DNA of 35,166 nucleotides from a virus: positions 1 to 35,166 of IMG/VR virus record IMGVR_UViG_3300025069_000002, one strand, 5' to 3'. The notes below the pieces were generated by a model. The model ran no database searches and had not been told where the DNA came from. It saw only the letters and a program-made list of their open reading frames with translations. The position numbers and the translations under genes are program-made. This document shows positions 23,921 through 30,286 of the stretch, in pieces; within the stretch, counting starts at the first letter, position 1; every line of letters begins with the position of its first letter.

Positions 23921-24448
23921 GTGAAAATAACAGAAGAAATTGTTGTAAAAATTTGGCTTTCGGCTTGCGGGCAAAACTCGATCGGCTGCTGGACTCCGAC
24001 AACGTCAGACGCCGCGATCATGGCGGACATCGACACAGATCCCGACTCCCCGCTTCACGGGTCGATCGTCGAGAGCCTGATCGACACTAAAGAGGCAGCG
24101 GAGAATTTGTCAGACAAGGAAATTTTCGAGTGTATTCTCTACGCGAAAATACGCACTATGAAAATAACAGATATCAGAGTCTACGATTTCACCATCTACC
24201 CCGACAGCCCCGTCTATTCAGCCGACATAGCCATAGACGATAGCTTTATGATCCAGTGGGCACCAAGCCCCGATCAATGGGCTGCTACCTGGTCGATCCC
24301 GCACTCAGACGAGGCATCTTGGAATAATCAAATAAGTGAAAAACAGGACTACGCCCATGAGCATTACGACGCAGAAGAACTAGCTGAAGAACTCGGCGCA
24401 ATGGAGGGAATTCAGGATTTAATAGACCGCAAGGTCTTTGAAGACTAG
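23921..24448 (+). CDS. Early hypothetical protein with possible internal start
   Basis: The start is GTG at 23921 after AAAGGA. The 175-residue product is acidic. Residues 10-75 hold a polar region with GQNSIGCWTPTTSDAAIMAD and a helix ending in KEIFECILYAKIR. Residues 80-175 begin MKITDIRVYDF, echoing the true N-terminus MKITEEIVVKI, and end in an acidic helix (YDAEELAEELGAMEGIQDL). The two MKIT starts share 13 identical bases and are in frame, which suggests two joined units or a second start, although no ribosome site precedes the inner ATG. No family is recognised. Confidence 0.68.
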   Translation: MKITEEIVVKIWLSACGQNSIGCWTPTTSDAAIMADIDTDPDSPLHGSIVESLIDTKEAAENLSDKEIFECILYAKIRTMKITDIRVYDFTIYPDSPVYSADIAIDDSFMIQWAPSPDQWAATWSIPHSDEASWNNQISEKQDYAHEHYDAEELAEELGAMEGIQDLIDRKVFED

Positions 24449-24492
24449 CCAACACCACACACCACACCACCCCACACCAAAGGAAAACCACC

Positions 24493-24771
24493 ATGGATAA
24501 TCTAAAAAAGAAAACAAAAGAACTAACTGCATTCAACGTCCGTGTTATCGAATTCAAATATTTATGTCCAACAAACACTAAAGGTAGTCGGGTAAAAATA
24601 AAAGACCCGCGATTCAAAACATCGGTAACTATACCGTTCGGTTATGAATACTCTAGTGCAGGGGCTGTAGCCGTATCCTATCTGTTGGCGAAAGGCTGGC
24701 CAGTCGGCGGCGTAAACGAGGACGCTGGTATTATTATCATGTCTGAGTGGGATGCAGCGCACCAACTATAA
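24493..24771 (+). CDS. Early hypothetical protein
   Basis: A 92-residue basic protein starting at ATG 24493 with AAAGGA nine bases upstream. It opens with a Lys-rich stretch (MDNLKKKTKELTAFNVRVIE), followed by strands containing YLCPTNTKGSRVKIKDPRFK, then AGAVAVSYLLAKGWPVGG. A mixed alpha/beta fold is likely. No known motif or membrane segment is evident. It precedes the third copy of the early promoter and probably belongs to the same transcription unit as the 175-aa gene. Confidence 0.65.
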   Translation: MDNLKKKTKELTAFNVRVIEFKYLCPTNTKGSRVKIKDPRFKTSVTIPFGYEYSSAGAVAVSYLLAKGWPVGGVNEDAGIIIMSEWDAAHQL

Positions 24772-24795
24772 ACGATCGCCCCCCTACAATAGTTG

Positions 24796-24823
24796 TTGAC
24801 TCACCGGCAGATATAAATATATG
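24796..24823 (+). promoter_or_regulatory. Early promoter, repeat copy 3
   Basis: TTGACT (24796-24801) and TATATG (24818-24823) with a 16-bp spacer; the surrounding ATATAAATATATGG is AT-rich. It shares the ACAATAGTTG upstream motif with copies 1 and 2, and the next ATG is 62 bases from the -35 box. Confidence 0.7.
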
Positions 24824-24857
24824 GTGGGCAAACACCACACACACAAAGGATTACAAA

Positions 24858-25265
24858 ATGCACGAACAAAAAAGCAGGGACGGTCTAATCGTCAAATACA
24901 TTTCCATGGTACGAAAATCAGGCAACACAAAACGACGGTACACGGCAAGAGAACTAACCTACACTTGGAATTACCCAAACGGTAAGACAAGCATGGAACT
25001 GGTCAAGGTACATTCGCGGTCAGGTATCCAGCTAATCAAGTCAACTACTTGGTTCACTGATGGCAAAAAAGAATCCGAGACACACTACACTACAAGCAAC
25101 CCATGGGAACCGCTCCTATCCTCAGAAAAACGGATGTTGACCTCCGAGCATTGGCACCCAAGTGGGCACCGGCGTCTAAAGCGCACATGGAAAAATGGCG
25201 AGATAATGGACGAAACATATTGGCACAAAAACGGGAAAGTCCACAGCGAAACAACCCAAAACTAA
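24858..25265 (+). CDS. MORN-variant (YwqK-like) repeat protein 1
   Basis: The start is ATG 24858 with the common AAAGGATTACAAA leader. The 135-residue product contains repeated units of the form [WY]..[NDS]G....... as in WNYPNGKTSMELV (about 37-49), TTWFTDGKKESETHY (63-77), EHWHPSGHRRLKRTWKNGE (97-115) and ETYWHKNGKVHSE (119-131). This is the pattern of MORN_2 repeats found in YwqK-type proteins, which form curved beta sheets. Enzyme motifs are absent. Two more proteins of this type are encoded at 25800 and 26066. Binding of a host or phage partner is the likely role, but the partner is unknown. Confidence 0.68.
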   Translation: MHEQKSRDGLIVKYISMVRKSGNTKRRYTARELTYTWNYPNGKTSMELVKVHSRSGIQLIKSTTWFTDGKKESETHYTTSNPWEPLLSSEKRMLTSEHWHPSGHRRLKRTWKNGEIMDETYWHKNGKVHSETTQN

Positions 25266-25298
25266 CACCCAACACCAAACCCAAAGGACCACCACACC

Positions 25299-25532
25299 AT
25301 GAGCTATTTCTATAAAATCAGGGAACCAAAAGAAGAATTCTGTTGTCATGTCTGCGGCGGCCCCGTTGATGTTGGAGACACGGCTTTAATGGTCAAGTGT
25401 AAGATAAGGGAGTCTGAATTCCCTGTGTGCTCTGCGGAGTGCGACAAGCGCGACTTAAGAGAATGGCGAAGTGAGAACGAGCCAGGTTGGGACGGTAGTA
25501 TCGATGATTACCATTGCTACCCGCACCAATAA
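25299..25532 (+). CDS. Small zinc-finger early protein
   Basis: A 77-residue protein. The cysteines C16-x2-C19 (CHVCGGPV) and C44-x3-C48 (FPVCSAECDKRDLREW) match a small treble-clef or FCS-like zinc site, in which the second pair sits at the start of a helix. The C-terminal 30 residues are polar and acidic. The start is an ATG preceded by AAAGGA and a C/A-rich leader. It lies between two MORN-like genes and another small gene. Nucleic acid or protein binding is plausible; no catalytic residues are visible. Confidence 0.7.
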   Translation: MSYFYKIREPKEEFCCHVCGGPVDVGDTALMVKCKIRESEFPVCSAECDKRDLREWRSENEPGWDGSIDDYHCYPHQ

Positions 25533-25570
25533 CCACCAACCACCACACCAAACCCAAAGGACCCCACGCC

Positions 25571-25810
25571 ATGACAAACTTACATAAGCACATTGGCGAT
25601 ATCGAGAAAGACGTCATTTATAGGGCGGGGTCTTACTTCGTTGAGCGGCACCAATTGGGGCATTATGGCGTATACAAATACCCACGAAATTACGATTTAA
25701 CCGGCGGTACATGTAGGGGCTGCGTAGAAGGATCTACCGATATCGAATACCTCATTAATGTATGCGACACGCTAGCTAAAAGAGAAAGGACCCCGCACCA
25801 TGAGAACTAG
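25571..25810 (+). CDS. Early hypothetical protein
   Basis: The start chosen is ATG 25571, preceded by AAAGGACCCC; the frame is open further upstream, but that part overlaps the previous gene without a ribosome site. The 79-residue product has a basic N-terminal helix (MTNLHKHIGDIEKDVIY), a strand-rich middle with Tyr and His, and a TCRGCVEG element near residue 50. It overlaps the next gene by 11 bases. No family is recognised. Confidence 0.62.
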   Translation: MTNLHKHIGDIEKDVIYRAGSYFVERHQLGHYGVYKYPRNYDLTGGTCRGCVEGSTDIEYLINVCDTLAKRERTPHHEN

Positions 25811-26069
25811 AACTACATACCATCCGAACGGCCAAAAAGAGAGAGTATCCCACTTTGACGATCAAGGACTGGCTCAGGGACTAAGCCAAACATACTACCC
25901 ATCAGGCCAAAGAAAAACCGCCGTTACTTACCTGGACGATAGGCCTCACGGAGAAGAAATCTACTGGGCCGAGTGTGGAGCGGTTATCCACCGCCGATCT
26001 TTCATCAACGGCATTGAGGTAACACGAAAAAATTACAACAACCAACAACCAAAGGACCCCACGCCATGA
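25800..26069 (+). CDS. MORN-variant (YwqK-like) repeat protein 2
   Basis: An 89-residue protein made mostly of short repeats: TTYHPNGQKERVSHFDDQGL (5-24), QTYYPSGQRKTAVTYLDDRP (29-48) and EIYWAECGAVIHRRSFINGI (52-71). Each unit has an aromatic pair, a turn ending in G, and an alternating strand, as in MORN_2 repeats. It starts at ATG 25800 after AAAGGACCCC, overlapping the preceding gene by 11 bases, and its stop overlaps the next MORN-like gene (ATGA). The coupling suggests the two are made together. Function is unknown. Confidence 0.7.
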   Translation: MRTRTTYHPNGQKERVSHFDDQGLAQGLSQTYYPSGQRKTAVTYLDDRPHGEEIYWAECGAVIHRRSFINGIEVTRKNYNNQQPKDPTP

Positions 26070-26302
26070 GCGACAAAGGAAACATCATGGCTTACGAGGT
26101 AAGAAAAACTTACTATGACGAGGAAAAAAACCAGATCAAGAGCGAAGAAACCTTTGTTGACGGCGAGCGCCACGGTCTAGACACTTGGTGGTATAAAGAC
26201 GGCACAGTTAAGAGCCAGGCCTATTTTCTTCATGGCGAAAAATTCATCAAAGAAGATTTTGTAGACAATTGCCTTCGTAGAATAGCTTTTAAGGAGGATT
26301 AG
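26066..26302 (+). CDS. MORN-variant (YwqK-like) repeat protein 3
   Basis: A 78-residue protein with MORN_2-like units: KTYYDEEKNQIKSEETFVDGERHG (about 13-36) and TWWYKDGTVKSQAYFLHGEK (38-57). The FVDGERHG motif is typical for YwqK-type repeats. Two starts are possible: ATG 26066, which overlaps the preceding stop and has AAAGGA, and ATG 26087 (residue 8), which has its own AAAGGA. It is followed by a microprotein with a strong ribosome site. Likely a binding protein rather than an enzyme. Confidence 0.68.
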   Translation: MSDKGNIMAYEVRKTYYDEEKNQIKSEETFVDGERHGLDTWWYKDGTVKSQAYFLHGEKFIKEDFVDNCLRRIAFKED

Positions 26303-26306
26303 TTAG

Positions 26307-26393
26307 ATGTTTTACGGTGTAGCAGAGGCCATAAAAGCTATCATGCGAAAAAAAGACCGAGAGGTTAAAAAGGAGAAAGTTAACGATGAATAG
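26307..26393 (+). CDS. 28-aa basic microprotein
   Basis: A short frame encoding MFYGVAEAIKAIMRKKDREV followed by KKEKVNDE. A perfect AAGGAGG lies nine bases upstream, a better ribosome site than most genes nearby have. It ends inside the next gene, overlapping it by eight bases, and carries that gene's AAGGAG in its own coding sequence. It may be a true peptide or a leader that couples translation of the 82-aa gene. Function is unknown. Confidence 0.48.
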   Translation: MFYGVAEAIKAIMRKKDREVKKEKVNDE

Positions 26394-26634
26394 CGAAATC
26401 GTAAAAAGCCTAGATGTTTTCGAGAAAGCTTTAAATAAGGGTTTTAAGGAGTACGGTGGTAGCGCCAACCACCAGAACATGATGGCAATGATATCCCTAC
26501 TAGATCTTGCTGTCGAAACAATCGAAGTACTTCACCGTAACGCGAAAGAGCAAGATATTCACGCAAAAAAGCAAGATATTAAAGAACGTGAATTAACCAA
26601 GCTACTAAACGAGCGTGACGATTGTTGGGGGTGA
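26386..26634 (+). CDS. Helical early hypothetical protein
   Basis: An 82-residue protein beginning at ATG 26386 ten bases after AAGGAG. It is predicted fully helical: residues 1-50 are amphipathic with Met/Leu repeats (MMAMISLLDLAVETIEVL), and residues 55-78 are charged with a local repeat of the form AK(E/K)QDI, likely a coiled coil. No family is recognised. It follows the microprotein that overlaps its start. It could dimerise or bind a helical partner; nothing more can be said. Confidence 0.6.
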   Translation: MNSEIVKSLDVFEKALNKGFKEYGGSANHQNMMAMISLLDLAVETIEVLHRNAKEQDIHAKKQDIKERELTKLLNERDDCWG

Positions 26635-26657
26635 TCGTGCTTTTTAAACGAGCGTGA
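26606..26657. repeat. 13-bp direct repeat TAAACGAGCGTGA
   Basis: Exact copies at 26606-26618 (inside the 82-aa gene) and 26645-26657 (just after it), 39 bp apart. The second copy looks like a duplication of the gene end. Confidence 0.5.
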
Positions 26658-26684
26658 AATAATCAGTATAAAATAAAACTCTTG

Positions 26685-26714
26685 TTGACCCAGGGGAAAC
26701 AATAATGGTAAAAG
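26685..26714 (+). promoter_or_regulatory. Weak promoter related to early set
   Basis: CTTGTTGACC resembles the GTTGTTGAC core of the three early promoters, with TAAAAG 18 bp downstream. It lacks the wider shared motif, so support is modest. Confidence 0.4.
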
Positions 26715-26782
26715 AAAACACAGACAGACAACAAATAGCCGCATTAGGCGAGACACAAACAAAAACACTAAAGGATACACCA

Positions 26783-27076
26783 ATGAGTAGCACGATATAC
26801 GAAACATTTTTCGGGACACCTAGAATTGAGATATCTAAAGACAAAAATAACGAAAACAATGACACGGTGCTTGATATTTTTGAGGACAACGTTGGAGGCG
26901 CACCCATTAAGAAAATCCGAGCATACGCAATGGACCGGATAGAAAACGGTAATATTATTACAGACCCATTTAAAATAGTATTAAACACCCCCAGCGATTT
27001 CAATATCGTCTACAAGAACGACGACAACGGTAACCTGCAACTGCATATCCAGTTAAAAGCCGAGAAAGAAGAATAG
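26783..27076 (+). CDS. Early hypothetical protein
   Basis: I prefer the start at ATG 26783, preceded by AAAGGATACACCA in a C/A-rich leader, giving 97 residues. An in-frame ATG at 26705 with AGGGGA would add 26 residues but would lie within the candidate promoter. The protein is acidic, with a polar Asn-rich region (SKDKNNENNDTVLDIFEDN, about 18-36) and a strand-rich C-terminal half (FKIVLNTPSDFNIVYKND, QLHIQLKAEKEE). No known domain is visible. The 107 bases after it contain two short inverted repeats (TGCTGG/CCAGCA and TAGGCA/TGCCTA) but no gene. Confidence 0.6.
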   Translation: MSSTIYETFFGTPRIEISKDKNNENNDTVLDIFEDNVGGAPIKKIRAYAMDRIENGNIITDPFKIVLNTPSDFNIVYKNDDNGNLQLHIQLKAEKEE

Positions 27077-27183
27077 CTAAATTTAATTGCTGGAAAATTT
27101 CGTGGTGGGTTTACCAGCAGAACCTAGGCACGTTTAAAAACTGCCTACAACACACCAACACACCAACACAAAAAGGATAAACA

Positions 27184-27393
27184 ATGACATTATCAATCAA
27201 AGACCGAAAAAGCCTAAGATCATTCGAAGATAATCAAATGAGGGAATACGAAGACCGCACTAGTGACGTGCCTTTCGTCGAGCATTGCCAGAACTGCGAC
27301 CGATTAACCCAACCCGAAACACTGGATCCCGATAGCTGTTCTGAGTGCGGGATAGAGTTCGATTCAGTTATTTACGAGGTTGAACCCGACTGA
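27184..27393 (+). CDS. Small zinc-ribbon early protein
   Basis: A 69-residue acidic protein. C35-x2-C38 (HCQNCDR) and C52-x2-C55 (SCSECG) form a clear zinc ribbon with a 13-residue spacer, and the rest is polar. The start is ATG 27184 with AAAAAGGA and a C/A-rich leader. Zinc ribbons of this size mediate binding to nucleic acid or to proteins such as RNA polymerase; no evidence here decides between them. It is the second of three zinc-binding proteins in the early region. Confidence 0.7.
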   Translation: MTLSIKDRKSLRSFEDNQMREYEDRTSDVPFVEHCQNCDRLTQPETLDPDSCSECGIEFDSVIYEVEPD

Positions 27394-27436
27394 GATAACA
27401 TACAGATAAACGAATATCACCAAGGGAGAATTGACG

Positions 27437-28033
27437 ATGTTCAAAAAAAACAACCCCCACGCAATTAGCGATGAGTTCACAAAAGCTCTATCCACGCTAA
27501 TCACGCATAGAACAGACCCAAGGCTTAACCGCCTTTGCGCTATTTGCAGGACTAACGACGGTCTGCCGAAGAGTTTAGCTTGCGAGCAATGCATTAATCG
27601 AGATGAAAACCATCATTGGGTAATCACAAACTGGGGCCTAGTATATAATTGCCCCGAACCAAGCAGTGAGAAAACAACCGCCGACATCCTAAGCGAAGCA
27701 GCCCATGACATCATGGAGGACTACGTTTTCCCCACCAACTGGGGCTATGTCGAATTCCGGCTATACATAACAGACACCCAGCTAAACTACACCGATGGTG
27801 ATTGGAGTTCTAACCTCCAGTTTGACCGGATGTTACCTATGGCCGTACTACGAAAAAAGAATAATTGGAGTAGCAAAGATAACACGCTAACTCCACGGTG
27901 GCGCACAATCCCGTCTAAAGACCGTGATCCCTGGGAAGACTACCCAGAATGGCAGGGCGCTAGGCGTCGGGCATACCGAAACGCGAGGGAACGCGCTAGG
28001 AAACAAGCCCAAAAAGCGAAGTCAAAAAGCTAG
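27437..28033 (+). CDS. Zinc-binding protein with basic tail
   Basis: A 198-residue protein. The start is ATG 27437, nine bases after GGGAG. Residues 34-52 carry C-x2-C-x11-C-x2-C (CAIC...CEQC), a compact zinc site. The middle (60-150) has several Trp and aromatic residues and looks globular. The last 30 residues are strongly basic (RRRAYRNARERARKQAQKAK), suggesting nucleic acid binding. It precedes a fragmentary frame and the helicase gene. No family is recognised, and a role in early replication or regulation is inferred. Confidence 0.66.
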   Translation: MFKKNNPHAISDEFTKALSTLITHRTDPRLNRLCAICRTNDGLPKSLACEQCINRDENHHWVITNWGLVYNCPEPSSEKTTADILSEAAHDIMEDYVFPTNWGYVEFRLYITDTQLNYTDGDWSSNLQFDRMLPMAVLRKKNNWSSKDNTLTPRWRTIPSKDRDPWEDYPEWQGARRRAYRNARERARKQAQKAKSKS

Positions 28034-28268
28034 CGATACCGACAAGAAAAGATGTGAGCAGGGGACGGCTATCATCAAAGCAACAGTTCACTATGACCGC
28101 GTGCGTGTCCATGCCTCCGATGGTGGGGTTTTGGATTTTCTTCGGTTAACAGATACGGAATTGGAAGACAGCCCCATTGTTGTTGTTCCAACTTCGCTAG
28201 AACACTTGCGTGTTGCCCGCCATCTGGCGGTAGAAGAACTAGACATTGACCGATGGGTCACTAGATAG
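27924..28268 (+). CDS. Small protein with unclear start
   Basis: The open frame runs from a GTG at 27924 inside the previous gene to 28268. Only the part from about 28071 (IIKATVHYDRVRVHASDGGVL onwards) looks like a protein: alternating strands, then LEHLRVARHLAVEELDIDRW helix. The upstream part is an overlap with the basic tail of the preceding gene and has biased composition. There is no ATG, GTG or TTG with a ribosome site near the likely start; AGGGGA at 28060 precedes an ATC. It may use a rare start, be reached by a +1 frameshift from the upstream gene, or reflect a base error. Confidence 0.42.
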   Translation: MIPGKTTQNGRALGVGHTETRGNALGNKPKKRSQKASDTDKKRCEQGTAIIKATVHYDRVRVHASDGGVLDFLRLTDTELEDSPIVVVPTSLEHLRVARHLAVEELDIDRWVTR

Positions 28269-28348
28269 TTCGAGAAAAGACAAGGCCAACCCCCTAGTTT
28301 AAAGTATGTTAAATTTTTTGTACAACAAGCGAAAAACAGGGGTGAGAA

Positions 28349-29782
28349 ATGCTAACAGAACAACCAATTTTCATTGACGAATTAAAGAACAGAATCAACG
28401 AAAGGCCGCTCGATTCAGACTCAGAAACAGCGATCTCACGGCACCTAGCGACAGCGTGTAATATCGCCGCCGAACGGCTGGGGTTGTCCCGCGAACCGCT
28501 TATTTCAGCCGAAGGCAGTGCCTGGGTCTACAGTGAACAACAGGGAATATGGGAACGTATAACCCATGAAGATCTCATAACCCTCGCCCAACTATACGAC
28601 GGAACGAATTGTTCCCCCCCCGGCGGAAAACCAAGACAATCAGCGATTGGGTGGGTCAAGGCAAACAACATAGCTAAGTCATTAACCCGATTGCACGATC
28701 TCCAGGCAAATAGATTTTTCGAAACACCAGTTATTGGATCATGCTTTACAAATGGCTTTGTCAAAGTAGACGAGCATGGTGTTGATTTATTAGGCCACGA
28801 CCCCGACAACGCAGCGCGTCAAGCATATGACTTTGACTTAGATCTCGACACTGAACCCCCTCATGAATGGATCAAGTTTTTAAAAGAACTATGGGAACCC
28901 GACAGTGATTGCGACACCAAGATCCAGATCCTCCAAGAATTCATAGGGGCATCTATGGCCAATATCGCCACAACATACCAACGTGCTTTATTGCTATCAG
29001 GAAACGGAGCCAACGGGAAAAGCGCACTTAGCCTACTGATCGGTGCATTACTGTTCCCAGAGGACACGGTGTCATATGTCAGCCCAAGACGCTGGGATCG
29101 CGATTATTCCTTAGCTCAGCTCCGAAATGCTAGAATAAATCTCGTTACAGAATTGCCCGAAACGAACGCACTAGACAATACGGACACATTTAAATCAGTG
29201 GTTTCCGGCGATTACCTAGAGGCGCGTTTGCCCTATTGTGCCCCTTTCACGTTTCGTTGCACAGCGGGTCACATTCTTTCCTGCAACGATATTCCTCGCA
29301 CTTCTGATTCGTCGCATGGATTTTTTCGGAGATTCATCCTTTTGACGTTCAACCAAAACTTCGGCAACTCGCCTTTCCGAAAAACAGAAGAAGAAATCAT
29401 GGAGGCAATAGCCCCAGAGCGATCCGCCATTATCTTGTGGGCGCTAAACGGAGCGGCCCGGTTAATCAGGCAAGGGGCCTACACTCAACTAACCAGCCAT
29501 GAAGAAAGTGTACAGGATTGGCGGGCGGCTAGTGATTCGGTTTTTGACTTCGCGCTGACGTGTCTTGAATACCCTGCGCTAGAAGAGACCCCCTTGAATG
29601 TATTGCGGGAAGCTTTTAGGAGCTGGGCTAGAAGCGTTGGAAGGATGGACGAAATATCATCCAGGGCGCTTAACTCGCGTCTGCGTAAAATCGAAGGTCT
29701 AGAGCAAAAAAGAAAAAGCAACGGTGTTAATTTTCAATGCCGCGTGAAGTCGCATACCGAAATGCTTGACCTTATGAATTAA
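28349..29782 (+). CDS. D5/SF3-type replicative helicase
   Basis: A 477-residue helicase that unwinds DNA at phage replication forks. Residues 60-190 resemble the D5 N-terminal domain that precedes viral SF3 helicases. The motor has Walker A GNGANGKS (218-225), a Walker B-like INLVTELPE (263-271), sensor 1 SCNDIPRTSD (311-320) and the arginine-finger motif FFRRF (325-329). A C-terminal domain of about 100 residues may bind DNA. In many phages this motor is fused to a primase; here the primase-polymerase is separate, at 32943. The stop overlaps that of the oppositely read endolysin (TTAA at 29779-29782). Confidence 0.88.
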   Translation: MLTEQPIFIDELKNRINERPLDSDSETAISRHLATACNIAAERLGLSREPLISAEGSAWVYSEQQGIWERITHEDLITLAQLYDGTNCSPPGGKPRQSAIGWVKANNIAKSLTRLHDLQANRFFETPVIGSCFTNGFVKVDEHGVDLLGHDPDNAARQAYDFDLDLDTEPPHEWIKFLKELWEPDSDCDTKIQILQEFIGASMANIATTYQRALLLSGNGANGKSALSLLIGALLFPEDTVSYVSPRRWDRDYSLAQLRNARINLVTELPETNALDNTDTFKSVVSGDYLEARLPYCAPFTFRCTAGHILSCNDIPRTSDSSHGFFRRFILLTFNQNFGNSPFRKTEEEIMEAIAPERSAIILWALNGAARLIRQGAYTQLTSHEESVQDWRAASDSVFDFALTCLEYPALEETPLNVLREAFRSWARSVGRMDEISSRALNSRLRKIEGLEQKRKSNGVNFQCRVKSHTEMLDLMN

Positions 29783-30186
29783 GTGTCCCGCCAATTCCAA
29801 AAGTGATCTATCCACCTTGCTCTCTTCCCTGACCTACTGTCTACGTGAATCCTTCCTCGGTATAATCCAAGTCCTTTGAAATGCAGTTGGTCAGCTAGCG
29901 TATAGAGCTTGAGCACTCTCGCATTGTTTCGAGCCCCATGAGCAAACGTAATGTCTGACGCGCAGCAGATCCCCGAACGCGGTACATGCCAAGACTTCTT
30001 AGCTCCCCGTATGATCTCGTTATGCTCTTTACAGCGAATTCCAGACGTAACTTTGAGTGCGACCCCTATCGACTCACGAAGCTCTTGTAGTCGCTCAATA
30101 TGACCCATGTCCATCTCGCCAGTCCCACAGCCGCATGCACATTCAAACTCTCTAGACGACCAATTCTTAGATAGGTGATTACTCAA
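29779..30186 (-). CDS. M15-type D-Ala-D-Ala carboxypeptidase endolysin
   Basis: A 135-residue peptidoglycan peptidase. The M15 signature is SGIRCKEHN (48-56), then SWH....(7)....SD with zinc ligands H67 and D78, and IHVD with H114. The start is TTG at 30186, six bases after AGGAG. There is no signal peptide, so release would require a holin. An unusual N-terminal Cys-rich segment (FECACGCGTG, 14-23) is common in this subgroup. It is encoded on the minus strand within the replication genes, next to a membrane protein. Confidence 0.85.
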   Translation of the reverse strand: MSNHLSKNWSSREFECACGCGTGEMDMGHIERLQELRESIGVALKVTSGIRCKEHNEIIRGAKKSWHVPRSGICCASDITFAHGARNNARVLKLYTLADQLHFKGLGLYRGRIHVDSRSGKRARWIDHFWNWRDT

Positions 30187-30207
30187 AACGTACTCCTACA
30201 AAAAGGT

Positions 30208-30273
30208 GGTGGGGAAGCGTAATATGGGGGGGATGGCCCCATCGCCGGGCAGCGTTTGGTACGCTTCCCCACC
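30208..30273. repeat. 14-bp perfect inverted repeat with 38-base loop
   Basis: GGTGGGGAAGCGTA at 30208-30221 pairs with TACGCTTCCCCACC at 30260-30273. It fills the gap between the membrane protein and the endolysin. The loop is G/C-rich and contains a small GATGG/CCATC arm. It could be a processing or attenuation hairpin, or an operator. There is no T tract. Confidence 0.7.
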
Positions 30274-30286
30274 GATATTGTATTAG

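Noticed and set aside
26705-26782. N-terminal extension of the gene at 26783
   Set aside because: The earlier ATG lies within the candidate promoter, while ATG 26783 has the common AAAGGA leader; the longer form is not fully excluded.
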